DNA of 64,000 bases, taken from assembly GCA_011009095.1 (NCBI GenBank), contig VTPC01090614.1, forward strand, positions 299,167 to 363,166, written 5' to 3'. The stretch's first letter is position 1. The number at the start of each line of letters is the position of its first letter. A model generated the notes under the pieces. The model was not told where the DNA came from and did not search any database. It saw nothing but the letters and a program-made list of their open reading frames with translations. Positions 31,320 to 42,201 of the stretch are shown in pieces. Made by a program: the position numbers and the translations under genes. The DNA is from Ignelater luminosus (taxonomy: Eukaryota; Arthropoda; Insecta; Coleoptera; Elateridae).

Positions 31320-34300
31320 AACACATAATTACAACATAAAATGAAGAGAAACGATAAAAACGTTTATCAAAGACTTCTGTCCTGCTTCAACGATGTCATC
31401 CGGGCATGCATTTTCATCACTGAAAATGTTCCTAACTTGTTGCAGTACAGTACTGTTTAGAACTTTGACAAACTTTCTTTCCCTGTCTGAAGAGAGCGGA
31501 TGTGGTATCGCAACCATTGAACGCATAAAGAAACAAAATGTTGTCCCTCGTGTGTGGAGCAATGTTCAGAGCTGCTGGATAATATAAAGCATCTTCTGCC
31601 TTATCTATCGCAGGCTTCAAGAAGAAAATGTTTTCGGAAGTAGTGGATCCTGCCAACCAAAGCACCTTGTGACCCTTTTTCCATTAACAAAACAGTTTTG
31701 ATTATTAGACCGTCAGGATCTTCATCAGCTTGCTTCGCAACAAAATCTTCTTTTTTGATACTTTACACATAACATACTTATAAGCCGTTGATAGAAATGT
31801 CTCTTGAAACATATTGGGTGACAACGACTCATCACATATAGCATGGCCAGCTATGTGTTTCTTTGTTCGTCTAATACGTTCTGCTGATTTGTACCTTTTA
31901 CGGCAATATCTTCAGGGTAACCATCAAAAACTATTATTGTCCCTGCATTGAAGTACCTTTTGGCGTATTCAACATATTTCTGCAAGATGGAGGAAAATGA
32001 ATCCTTTGCCTAGCACACCATACTTTGCAACAGAAATCCACCATCAACCACACGACATGCCGACTTGAAAAGTACATCAGTCGTAGTAGAAAATAAGTCA
32101 TAAAATACTGACTTGCTGCTCTTGCGCAGTTCTCCTCTATCATACAGTGACAATGAAAAAGGAGCTAACTCATATTCACAATATTTTTGTAACTCTGCAT
32201 CAGACCTTTTCAGGAGAAAGATTCTTCTGAAAATTGTGTCAGGATTTACAGGAATAAATTCATCATGAAGTTTCACTTTGGAACTGGAATCACGAATAGG
32301 CATTACTCGGTTTGTCCGTTTAAATTTAACGTCCGCAAACTCATTACCAACAATTTTTGACGAAGAATCTCCGATTGCAATTGACATGAGATGTTCACAA
32401 TTTGGAAACGGGTAGTGGAATGAGAACCAGTCCACCAGTTTTTGAACAACTCCCTTGTCTTTTGAAATTCGTGAATCCCTAGCATCCACATGCTGTTCAG
32501 TTGAAGCAAATGATAAATTACAAAACTCCTCAATTTTCTGAGCAACCTCTACAAGAATAGGCATGCTGGCCTTTGTATTGTCGAAAGTGCCTCGTTGTTG
32601 GGTCAATCCTTCTGTAGTCTTCATGCTTCTCATGAGGCTCTGCTCTATCTTATTGTGAAAAACCCTTCAGTGACAAACTTGTTGTATTCATTCGAATCAA
32701 GTTTGTCTTTCAGATCAATCATATCTTGCAGATAAAGGTGGCGCGATTTGGCGGATAAGAAATGACCACTGGAATGAAAGTAGGAGAGCGTTATTTGTAT
32801 CCATTTCATATGCAAATCCCAATTGCCACTTCTTTATGCATGTACAAATTGCTTCATTATGGTAACCACAGTTTAGATGTGGATCCATTTTGATCAAGTT
32901 CACTCAATCTTTGTTTAAACTCTTCCATCAAACTTTTGATAGTTGAGTCTGATTCGTAAGTGGTTTCGATGTCGCAAAGAACGTTTGCAATTGTTCTTCT
33001 GTAGTTATAATCATTTGGAAGAGGATTATTTTGGTCATTGCCAGGCACTCTAATAGCTCTTGAATAAGCATGTCCTGACAAAATTTTGTCAGTAGACTCA
33101 GCTGCATACATGACGTTGAACACATCTTGTAAGTCGCTACCATCCATTACATAACCAATGGTACCCGAATAAGGACATGATTAGGTGGAAACCACCGAGC
33201 CTCACCACAACTGAACTTAGCTCAGGATTAAAAGCAGCAATTTCTCGACCTCTGATGTTGATCAAATGTTACAATACAACATTTTTGATTCAAAGACTTA
33301 GATTACTCGTTTGCAGTGAGGAGTGAATGGTCTCATAGCTGCTTGGTGGAGCATTGATGAAGGACAAATACAAAATACGTGATTTTGAGTAAGTATTGGC
33401 AGAAGTGATTTTCTCCATGAAGCCACTCTATTCTACAACATTCAATATTTTCCATTTTGCAAGCAACCATGCAAAGTCACTTGGCAAAACTGTGACAGGG
33501 TGTGAGATAGGGTTTTGTTTATCTAGATCCTGAATCGCTTCATTTTTAAGTCCATGTGTTTTCTGGCATGATATGAGTAGGATAGCAGCGAATTCCCCGA
33601 TGAATTTAGTTGTCAGAATTCTTTTAGCCTTTTAGATTTTTGGTCTGAATAAGCAGTCACGCACTTAATTCTTCCCATTGCATGCAAAGTGTTTGACCCA
33701 TCTTAAGTGTCAACATTCACATCTGCACTATTATAGATGAACTGTGAAAGTGATCCCAACAGAAATGGCTCTGGTAAGACAGTTCAAACAATCTCACTTC
33801 TTCATAATTAATGCAAAATTTCATGGCGTAAAGTACATTTATAAAGTCTTTTAATTGGTAATTTTTGGAAAAAAAGCACTAAGATCAACCTGTAAGGAGA
33901 ATATGAAAGATTTAGGCCTTGTAGCTGCAGTTATAGGATGAGCAATTGAAATCATTTTGACACGCCATTTTTCCTCATTTTCCCGCTTACCTAGAAGAAG
34001 CATTGAAAATTTGGGAACTACCTCTGTCACATTACTGAGGAAACTGCCTGTTTCTGGGTAATCATCTATTCAATGTACCATGGACCTCATGTCTTTCAAT
34101 ATAATGCCAGCAACTTCTTCTTTTTGTTTATTTTTTTTCATGATTCGTACCACCTATCTGAAAGAATTGTGTATCCCGTATTGCGGAAGCAGATGATTGA
34201 TCCTCTATTATTTCCTTCAGTTAAGATGACTCATGACGATATTTGTCTTGCATCCTTTTATTCAATGCCTTTTCACCTTTCAAAATCCTTTAATATGTCT

Positions 34301-34680
34301 TTCAAGGAAAACTGGCATTCCTCTTCATTTTTCTCCAAATGTCGGCAATATATTCAAAAGCAGCTGTCACTTTATCGTCTTCAAGACGGTCAGGAGTCCC
34401 ATCCGGTGAAATTTTCAAAAACTTTTCAACACCTTCCTTCTACTTTAACTAGTTCACTTACAGACGTAATTCGAAAAATAACCTGTTCGCTCCACTTATC
34501 ACCTCTTAACTGTGCAGCTTTTAGGACTTGATTCCTAAATTCTGTGGATTCAACACGATGAATTTTTTTACGTCTGAGCTTTCTGAACTTAGTGTGCTTT
34601 CCATCTCCCCTTCTCTGGCTGCTTTCAACAAATTTAATGATTCCATGTTCTTTCTTTTCAATAATCTTTCCTACACTCAA
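31320..34680 (-). pseudogene. Decayed gene of a multicopy unknown-function family (GCDTTS family)
   Basis: Leftward frames give, in order: a basic N-terminal part from 34680 (MSVGKIIEKKEHGIIKFVES), SQFIYNSADVNVDT and LHAMGRIKCVT (33650-33760), LSSVVRLGGFHLIMS (about 33170-33215), SGHAYSRAIRVPG (about 33050-33085), QSLMRSMKTTEGLTQQRGTF, FASTEQHVDARDSRISKDKG (32450-32515), and NILFLYAFNGCDTTSALFRQ (31495-31555). I recall this motif order from large multicopy families in cnidarian, fish and insect genomes with no assigned function. The 3.3-kb span is close to a full-length protein of 900 or more residues, but many stops and shifts disable it. A mobile element origin is inferred from copy number. 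Confidence 0.65.
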
Positions 34681-35857
34681 CGATTTATTGCAAATTATGA
34701 ATTACTTCGTGCCATTCAAAACTCAAAAGAATCTTTAGGTAATCTGGGACGCTAAGCTAATTGTACAAAAAAATTTGTCCGGAATTTGCGAAATTGTAAA
34801 ATCTATGACTTTATCTTGTACTCGATTAGCAGACATCATGTTAATTGTTCGGTATTCGAGGACGTTAATAGCGTAATAGGTTGTTCGTAAAGTTGAAAAT
34901 AAGCAGTTTTAGTTTTCTTAATTTACCTTTTTATTGGTTTATTTTTTATGTAGTTACGACCCCGGGGAAAGCTGGATTAGGTTTCCCATTACGCGTAAGG
35001 CGTTACAGTACCTACTCTGTAGAAGTTAGTTATGATACTAGTTACGTCATATAGCAAAGCTTATCTTTGGATAGGTGTAAAGTCACTCTGTAAATCTACT
35101 CCCAATCATGGGTTGCGACTTTAATGTTTTTTCATGTTGCCGTTATCAAGCAATTTCTATCGTTGAATTAGTACAAATCCGTTAGTTTCGAACACTAAGT
35201 AACTACATACAACTCTGTACCACAGTAAACGTACATATAAATACATAAATATCTACATACCTTCCGAATGAGTATTTATTAAGCTTTAAATATCATATCA
35301 GCTGTATGTCACAACCTGGAACTGTTCACAAGTTGTATCTAAGAACGTATCTAACAATAAGAAAAACTGCGTAGTAATTGTGTGAAAACTTCAGTTACCT
35401 TAATAGCGACAAGCAACAAAATTAATATTTTCAAATAATGAAAAAAGTGAAATTAGCAAAATTAAAATTGATGAGAGGTCTGTATGTGAAAAATTTAAGT
35501 TTTTAATGGCACAGCACGTAAAGTTACAAATGATCCAATATGTATGTATATGAAGGGAACTACGTAGATTAATTAACCACCTACATGTTATAGAAATACC
35601 GCAAAGCAATAAAATATTTTAATTACTCGATGCATCAATCTTCTCTTAATTACATGCAACTGCGTCACTACCACTGAAGATACAAGACTTAATTTTTAAG
35701 AATATACTTGAATATTGGTATTTTTTTCTTTTTTGTGAGTAATGAAAGACTTATTATTATTATCTGAGAGTTGTATTAAAACGTTTAAGTTTACTACGTA
35801 GAAAATTTATAGAGAATGCTGTTGGTATTGCAAATATTTCTAATGTGACCGCAAAAA
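34681..35857. other. No gene recognised
   Basis: AT-rich DNA without a recognised repeat or domain. Confidence 0.45.
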
Positions 35858-35861
35858 GTAT

Positions 35862-36131
35862 TGTAACGCGCCACCGATCAAATATTCCAGAGAAGGCGCG
35901 AACTTTCTAGGCGTTACGACCGTCGAATATGCGAGAAAAGGCGCGAAACTTCTAGGTTCATCGAAAGAAACAAGGAAACGATATATAAAGGCAAGCGGAA
36001 ATGGAGAGAGCAGTTACGCAATGAATGGGCTCGGATCCACGTCTAGTAGATGTAGTAACGAACAGAAATAAATATGTAACCAGTGATATAATTTTAGTAA
36101 AAATAAATAAACGTTTTATTAAAACGTTACA
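35862..36131 (+). repeat. Solo LTR with 4-bp target duplication
   Basis: A 270-base sequence begins TGTAACGCGCC and ends AAAACGTTACA, giving TG...CA ends with TGTAACG/CGTTACA inverted termini. GTAT flanks it on both sides (35858-35861 and 36132-36135). Inside are a TATATAAAGG box at about 35981 and an AATAAATAAA polyadenylation-type signal near 36103. No retrotransposon interior adjoins it. The 4-bp duplication points to a Gypsy-type element that recombined between its LTRs. Its orientation is taken from the TATA-to-poly(A)-signal order. Confidence 0.85.
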
Positions 36132-36239
36132 GTATGATTGAATGTACGATTAAATTTTCTATAAACCTAACTTTTGATAGTCCAATGTTGGAATTGACAA
36201 TTTTTTTGATTTGTTGTTTTAGAAAACACTGATATAGAT

Positions 36240-37295
36240 TCTTTAAAAAATGTCTTTTTTATTCCCTATTATTGCGTTATCAGGGAAGATAGTTTTTCTA
36301 CTAAGTTGAGGGTAGTTCTCGACGCTTCTATAAAATCTTCTAGTGGAAAGTTATTAAATGACACTGTTTGTAGGTCCTAGACTTCACTCAGATATAGATC
36401 CAGTCGAATTAAACTTTCCTTTGCTCATGGATGATTTCAAATCAGCAAGGGGCACACCAATTTAGAGAGTAGGAGCACTTAAGCTAGAACTTCTTATGTT
36501 GCCATTTGTCAAATTGCATCCGGTCGTTCGATGCACATTAATTTTTGAAATAGCTTTTAGTAATTGTAAATATTGTAATACTTTAATTAGAAATCGAGCT
36601 AAAGTTTTCTCAAATCTCATTAGTAAACCAGAAAATGAAAGATGCAGCTCAAAATCTACTCCGAGATCAAATCCATTTGTTGATGATTCTTTCGCTCTGG
36701 TTTACAGACTTTGCAATTCTTAATTGCACAACAATTTTGGATTTTATTTGCTGGAAATGCGATTAAACACTGTCTATTCCACTGTTTTTATTCTTCAGGA
36801 TAAATCCAAAACCAAAGCACCAAACATGGTTGACCTACCTGGTCATTTAATTCGAGTGATAGCTCCGCAATGCTCGACTTTTCAAAAGTTTTGATAGCGG
36901 TCTTGTGCAAATTGAATCTGTTTTATATTCTATAAACAGTGATTGTAATGATATTTCTGCACTTACTCCAGGTCATCTCCTAACTTGAGAGTCACTTATT
37001 TCATTGTCTTTACGAAATTATACAAATCAAAATATTAATGCACTTCAACGTTGGAATCTTGAATATTTAAATACACTCCAACAACGTTCTAAATGGACAA
37101 AAAGGAGTGCAAATATTAAAGTAGGCGATCTGATAATTATAAAAAATGAGTAACGTTGACCTTTAAGTTGCAAAAGTCTTTGGTACAAACGGATATAATT
37201 GCCTGAGGTAACCACTGATGGAGGTCGGTTCCGTTTAAAAACAGGATGAGTCTCGTCTTTCAATAAACTTCACAAAGACATAATTATAAAGACGG
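36240..37295 (+). pseudogene. BEL/Pao pol fragment, internally deleted
   Basis: The rightward frames show BEL-type RT near 36290-36440 (STKLRVVLDASIKSSSGKLL, then GPRLHSDIDPVELNF in shifted frames). A jump follows to the pol C-terminus at 36900-37290: VQIESVLYSINS, NDISALTPGHLLT, RWNLEYLNTLQQRSKWTKRS, IKVGDLIIIKNE, then LHKDIII. The section at 36490-36800 between them is not BEL-like and may be another insertion or decayed filler. RNase H and the integrase core are absent. The tandem array begins immediately after it. Confidence 0.7.
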
Positions 37296-39480
37296 GTTGC
37301 ATCACGCCATCCAACGCAGCCTTCGTCGACCATCAACCTTCTAAAAAAGTTGAAAAATTCAATTAAAAACGATCCCTGACTCTGAACAATTGCAGATGGC
37401 ATAGCTTGACCTGCTGTACTTCAAGGCTAGGCTTCGCTCTTCATCAAACCTCCATGAGAGTTAGAAAAATCAATGAAAAGCAAAATTCGACAACGTTTTA
37501 TGAAAAGCGTATTTTGACCTGCGTCGAAGCAAGGTTTGGTTTTCTCAACTTATGTTAAAAGCTAATGGAGGTGGCCTGCAGGCTCGATCCGATCAAGAGG
37601 GAAGTCCAACATTGTGCTACCGTGGATTAGACTATGTCCATCAACCTTCTAAAAGAGCAACGAAGATCAGTTAAGGTCTAAACTCAACTTTGAACCACCA
37701 CAGATGGCGTAGACCAGTCTGTTATGTCTCAAGGTTAGGATTCATCTTTTTTTAACTTTCTGACAGAATTAAAAAAGCCAATGATGATCAAAAACCTGAC
37801 AACGGGCCACCGCAAATGGCTTTATGGAAAGCGTATTTCGACCTGAGTTGAACCAAGGCGGGGCTTCGCCTTCGATTGGTTTTGTCAACCTTTTAAAAGA
37901 GTAAAGAAGATCAATTAAGGTCGAATCCTAACTTAGGTTAGGTTAGTCTCAAGGTTAGGCTTCATCTTTTCTTAGTCTTCTAATTAAAAAAAGGCCAGTG
38001 GAGAGCAAAGTCTAAGAATGGACCACCGTAGGTGTCCATATGGAAAGCGTATCTCGACCTCAGTTGACCCAAAGTCGGGCTTTGCCCTCAATTGGTTTTT
38101 TCAACTTTCTTATGAGGCTAATGGAGGGCAAAGCCTGACTGGGCCACTATAGGTGGCCTATTAGAAGAGTAAAGAATATCAATTAGGGTCGAACCTCGAC
38201 TTTAAACCACCACAGATGGCGTAGCGCAATCTATTGTTCTTCAAAGGCTTTACTCTTTATTAATCGTTTACCAGAATCTGATAACGGGCCACTGCAAGTG
38301 GCCTTATGGAAAACGTATTTTGATCTGAGTTGACCTAAGGTCGGCTTTCGCCCTCGATTGGTTTTTGCAAATTTCTTACAAAGCGAATGGAGGGCAAAAC
38401 CCGACCTTGGGATACCATAGATAGCCTGTCAGACAACATGATTTGACACGACCGAGAGGGAAGCCCGACATTGTGCTACCGCGGATTGAACTACGCCACC
38501 TTCCTCCATCAATCTTCTAGAAGAGTAAAGATCAATTAAAATCGAATCTCGACTTTGAACTATCACAGATGGCGTAGCTTAGCCTATTATTCCTCAAGGA
38601 CAGGCTTCACCCTTTATTATCTTTCTTTGAAATTAAGCAGATCAACAAAAAGAGAAATGCGACAATGCGCAGGTAGTTCGCTGGAGGCCGTAGTTTCATC
38701 TGAGGTGACCTAGGGTAGGTCTTTGGTTTTCTCAACTCTTTTAGAAAGCTAACAAAGGGCCAAAGCCCGACCTTGGGCATAGCTCGACGCGATCTAGGAA
38801 AGTCTAACATTGCGCTACCGCGGATTGGACTAAGCCACCTTCCTCCGGCAACTTTCTAGAAGACTAAAGATGTCTAATGGTGAGCAAAAGTCTGACAACG
38901 GGCCACTGCAAGTGGTTTTATGGAAAGCGTATCTCGACCTAAGTTGACCAATTGGTTTTAAACTCTCTTTTAAGGCTAATGGAGGACATAGCCTGACTTG
39001 GCTACCATAGGTGGTCTGCCGGACGGCATGGCCCTACGCGATTGAGAGAAAATCCCGACATTGTGCTACCGCGGATTTAACTACGCCATCCTCCTCCATC
39101 AACCTTCTAGAAGAGTAAAGAAGATCGATTAAGGTCCAACCTCGATCTTGAGCCACCGCAATTGACGTAGCGCTGTCTATTATGCCTCAAAGTCAGGCTT
39201 CACTCTTTATTAACCTTCTAACAGAATTAAGGAGATCAATGGAAAGCAAAGTTCGACAACGAGCCACCGCAGCTAGTTTGCTGGAAGCCGTAGCTCTACC
39301 CGAGGTTACCCAAGGTCGGGTTTCTTGACTCGCCTAGAAAGAAGAGGGTAAAACTCGATCATGAGCCACCACAGGTGTCCTATCGCATGGCGTAGCTTAA
39401 CTCAATCGAGGAGGAAGCCCAACATTGTACTATGGCATCTACAATCAGGTTCCGTCTTCCATTGTCTTTCTTAAGAATTT
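37296..39480 (+). repeat. Degenerate tandem array, irregular higher-order units of ~245-355 bp
   Basis: The block is built from recurring modules: CCACCACAGATGGCGTAGC, TTATGGAAAGCGTATCTCGA, GGAAGCCCGACATTGTGCTA followed by CCGCGGATT, and CTTCTAGAAGAGTAAAGAAG. The last module recurs near 37341, 37651, 37895, 38163, 38519, 38858 and 39108, that is every 244-356 bases. Module order varies from unit to unit. Many modules pair a CCACNNNNGGTGG-like palindrome with GGTCGGGCTTCGCCCTC, a motif shared with the array to the right. No lasting frame or RNA gene is seen. Confidence 0.8.
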
Positions 39481-41140
39481 TAAATACGGACACGGGCTAG
39501 GCTACTGCCATCAAGACATCCAGTGAACTACATTCTTTAGTGCCAAGACCGATTTTGAGCCACTCAAAGACCTGCGAGATATTTAGCTCCCTTGCAAGGT
39601 TTGGCTTTTTAAATGAAAACTAATAAACACATAGATCATCTGTGGTGGCTAAAGGTTGGCTTCGCCCCCCTTTGCCCTTTCTAATAACGCTAAATTCAAA
39701 CACGGACAGGGTTACGTCCACCAACAGTTACGCATATAGTGATTTGGCCAGGCTTTGTTTTCCATCAACTTTTTAAGGTCCGGTTGTACAAAACACAGTT
39801 AATAAAATGCTCAATGTAGTAAAATTCAAACGTAAACTTAAATTAACCAATCAGATAGGCTAATCATGTGATTAATTTGATCACTTGATTAACTGCGTTT
39901 TGTGCAACGGGGTCTAAAAGAGCGAAATATGCAATAGGTAGCCGCAGGCGACCATCTCAGGCTTTTCCTTCCTTTGTTTCCTATAGAAATGCTAAATACA
40001 AATACACAGGCTGGGCTATGTTAACCAAGAGGGAACTTATAGTGGCCCAAGGTCGAGCATCGCTCCCCATCAACCTCATAAAAGAGCTAAATATGCAACG
40101 AGTCACCTGCGCTGCCTCAAGTAGAGCTTTGTTCTACATTGTTTTTTAGGAATGCTAAATACAAGCACGGTCATAGTCATGTTCACTAGCTGCAGGCCAC
40201 CTATGGTGTCCCAATGTCGGGATTTGCTCTCTATCAACCGTCTAAGAAAGCTAGTAAATCCAACATGTCACCTGCGGTAGTCAAAGCTCGGGTTTTTCCA
40301 TCCTTTGTTTTTCTTAAAAATGCTAAATACAAATACAGGCTGGGCTACGTTCACCAACAGCTAACCTATGGTGACCAAACGTCAGGCATCGCTTCATCAA
40401 CTTTCTAAAAGAGCTAAATATGAACCAGTTACCTGCTCTGGTCTCAAGTACGGTGTATTCCTACATTGTTTTTTATTGCTAAATACGAATTCGAACTGGG
40501 CTATGCCCACCAACAGATTACATATGGTGGCTCAAGGTGAAGTCTAGCCCTTTATTAATTATTTAAGAGAGCTAAATATCCACAAAGCCACTTATGGTGG
40601 CCTTAAGTCTGGCGCTGTTCTACATTGTTCTATTTAAGGATACTAAATGCAAGTACGTACTGCGTTATGCTCATCAACAGATTATATGCAGAGGCTTAAA
40701 GTCAGGTTTCGCCCTTTATCAATTATTTAAAAGAGCTAAGTATTCAAGAAACCACCTACAGTGGCCTCAAATGTGGCTCTGTTCTGAATTGTTTTTTTAA
40801 AAACTGTTAAATACAAATTTGGGCTGGGCTATGCCTACCAACAGATCACGTATGGTAGCCCAGGGTTAGATTTCGCCTTTTATCAATTATTTAAAAGAGC
40901 TAAATATTTAACAAGGCACCTATGGTGACTTCAAGTCTGGCTCTGTCCTGCATTGTTTTTTTTAAGAGTCCTCAATACAAATACCGGCGGGGCTACGTTT
41001 ACCAACAAGCAAACTATGGTGACCCAACGTCAGGTATCGCCCTCCATCAACCTCCTAAAAGAGCTCAATTTACCACAAGCCACTTGCGGTGGTCTCACGT
41101 ACGGCGTATCTCTGAATTGTTTTTCTTAAGACTACTGGAT
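39481..41140 (+). repeat. Tandem array with regular ~163-bp dimeric unit
   Basis: The AAAAGAGCTAAATA-type motif recurs at about 39917, 40081, 40244, 40409, 40567, 40731, 40893 and 41058, a spacing of 158-166 bases. Each unit has two halves of about 82 bases, both starting with a CCACCTATGGTGGCC-like palindrome and a CAAGGTCAGGCTT-like stretch. One half then goes on with CGCCCTTTATCAATTATTTA, the other with TGTTCTACATTGTTTTTT and AAATACAAATAC. This suggests an 82-bp ancestral monomer that was doubled. A MITE interrupts it at 39781. Three short open frames here (from 40214, 40594, 40922) are repeats of the same translated unit in different frames and are not taken as genes. Confidence 0.8.
39781..39910. 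mobile_element. 130-bp MITE inside the tandem array
   Basis: The ends are inverted: CGGTTGTACAAAACACAGTT at the left, and at the right the reverse complement of CCGTTGCACAAAACGCAGTT (20 bases with four mismatches, and AAT matches further in). GGTC occurs on both sides (39777-39780 and 39911-39914) and may be the target duplication. There is no coding capacity. Insect genomes contain many short MITEs with TTGTACAAAA-like ends. Confidence 0.75.
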
Positions 41141-41703
41141 CAAGAATTACGCATCTTAAGATTGTATCTGAATATGGAGAATTCTAAGCCGAATGAAAGT
41201 TAAATAAACAAACATTAGCAACAACAATAATAAATAAGTAGTAAAAGCACAGACAAAGTTCTCCGTGTGAAAATGATGTAATGGATTGAAAACTCCGACT
41301 AGGAAACGTTAAATTCGACACAAGCACCATGAACTGGTATCCCAACTTGAAGAAATAAAGAATCTCTCAACGTGTACGTCTAACGTATTGCTGCCGGAGT
41401 AACCAAAAAAACTACATCCGAATGAAGCAGCACATTAGCAATCGGAAAGTAAAAAATTAATAAAGAGCTACCTTCTTAACGATGAAGAGGCCCAAAAAAT
41501 GAAACTGAATCAATAATATGAAAACCGCAATCCACAAGGCACCACTACGCATAACTTTGTAAATTTCAAAAGGAAGACAATGCACGTGCACAATAGCACC
41601 AGATTCAAGAGGAAACTTCCCGAGTCGGCAGTACGAAGAATGTTCCTCGACCGTAGTGGAGAGCCAATCAGAAGCGCATGTATTCAAAGAACAAACAGGG
41701 ATT
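41141..41703. other. No gene recognised
   Basis: A-rich sequence. The leftward frame at 41457-41759 (100 codons) has no family motif and overlaps one arm of the inverted repeat that follows. Confidence 0.45.
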
Positions 41704-42201
41704 AACTTAAATAAAAGTTCAACAGTGGCTTGACTGCTACAGAAGTGGTCCAAGATCATCGAAGGACGTAAACAGATGTCTAACTTTCAAGTATTCAAGG
41801 ATGTCTACATCAAGCTGATTATATAAAAACGGTTTATAAAAGAAAAGAAACTTTAGATATTAACAAAGGAATAATTCTTAAGACTAGCTTTAATTGGATG
41901 GAATAAAATTTGTAAAAGGCCAAAAAAGTATCAGAAGCAAGAATTATAACATCTAAGAGAAAAGTGATATTACGACAAGCAATATTAAAAGGCCTTTTCT
42001 GCAACAATTCAATATAATAGAAACTGTCTAGAATTAAAAAATCTGTTATACAAATAAAAAAAGGGTTTTAGAAAGATCGGATTCTAAGAAAATCCCTCTT
42101 ATTTCAGCGTAAGGCCAAACAAAAATGAAGTTGTTTACGTTCTTCAATGATCTTGGACTACTTCTGTAGCAGTCAAGCCACTGTTGAACTTTTATTTAAG
42201 T
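41704..42201. repeat. 55-bp inverted repeat, arms 41704-41759 and 42148-42201
   Basis: Both arms contain CAACAGTGGCTTGACTGCTA, or its complement, within a near-perfect match of about 55 bases. The only clear mismatch is in GTGGTCC against GTAGTCC. About 390 A-rich bases separate them. The right arm ends exactly where the LINE sequence starts. It may be a MITE or a snap-back product at the LINE 5' junction; no target duplication settles it. Confidence 0.7.

Noticed and set aside
34073-34531. 152-codon rightward open frame
   Set aside because: It is antisense to the decayed GCDTTS-family gene, whose motifs read on the other strand, and has no family resemblance of its own.
37296-41140. CRISPR-like or tRNA-like array
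   Set aside because: Units are long, degenerate and without constant repeat/variable spacer structure, and the genome is animal. The CCACC..GGTGG palindromes do not form a tRNA cloverleaf.
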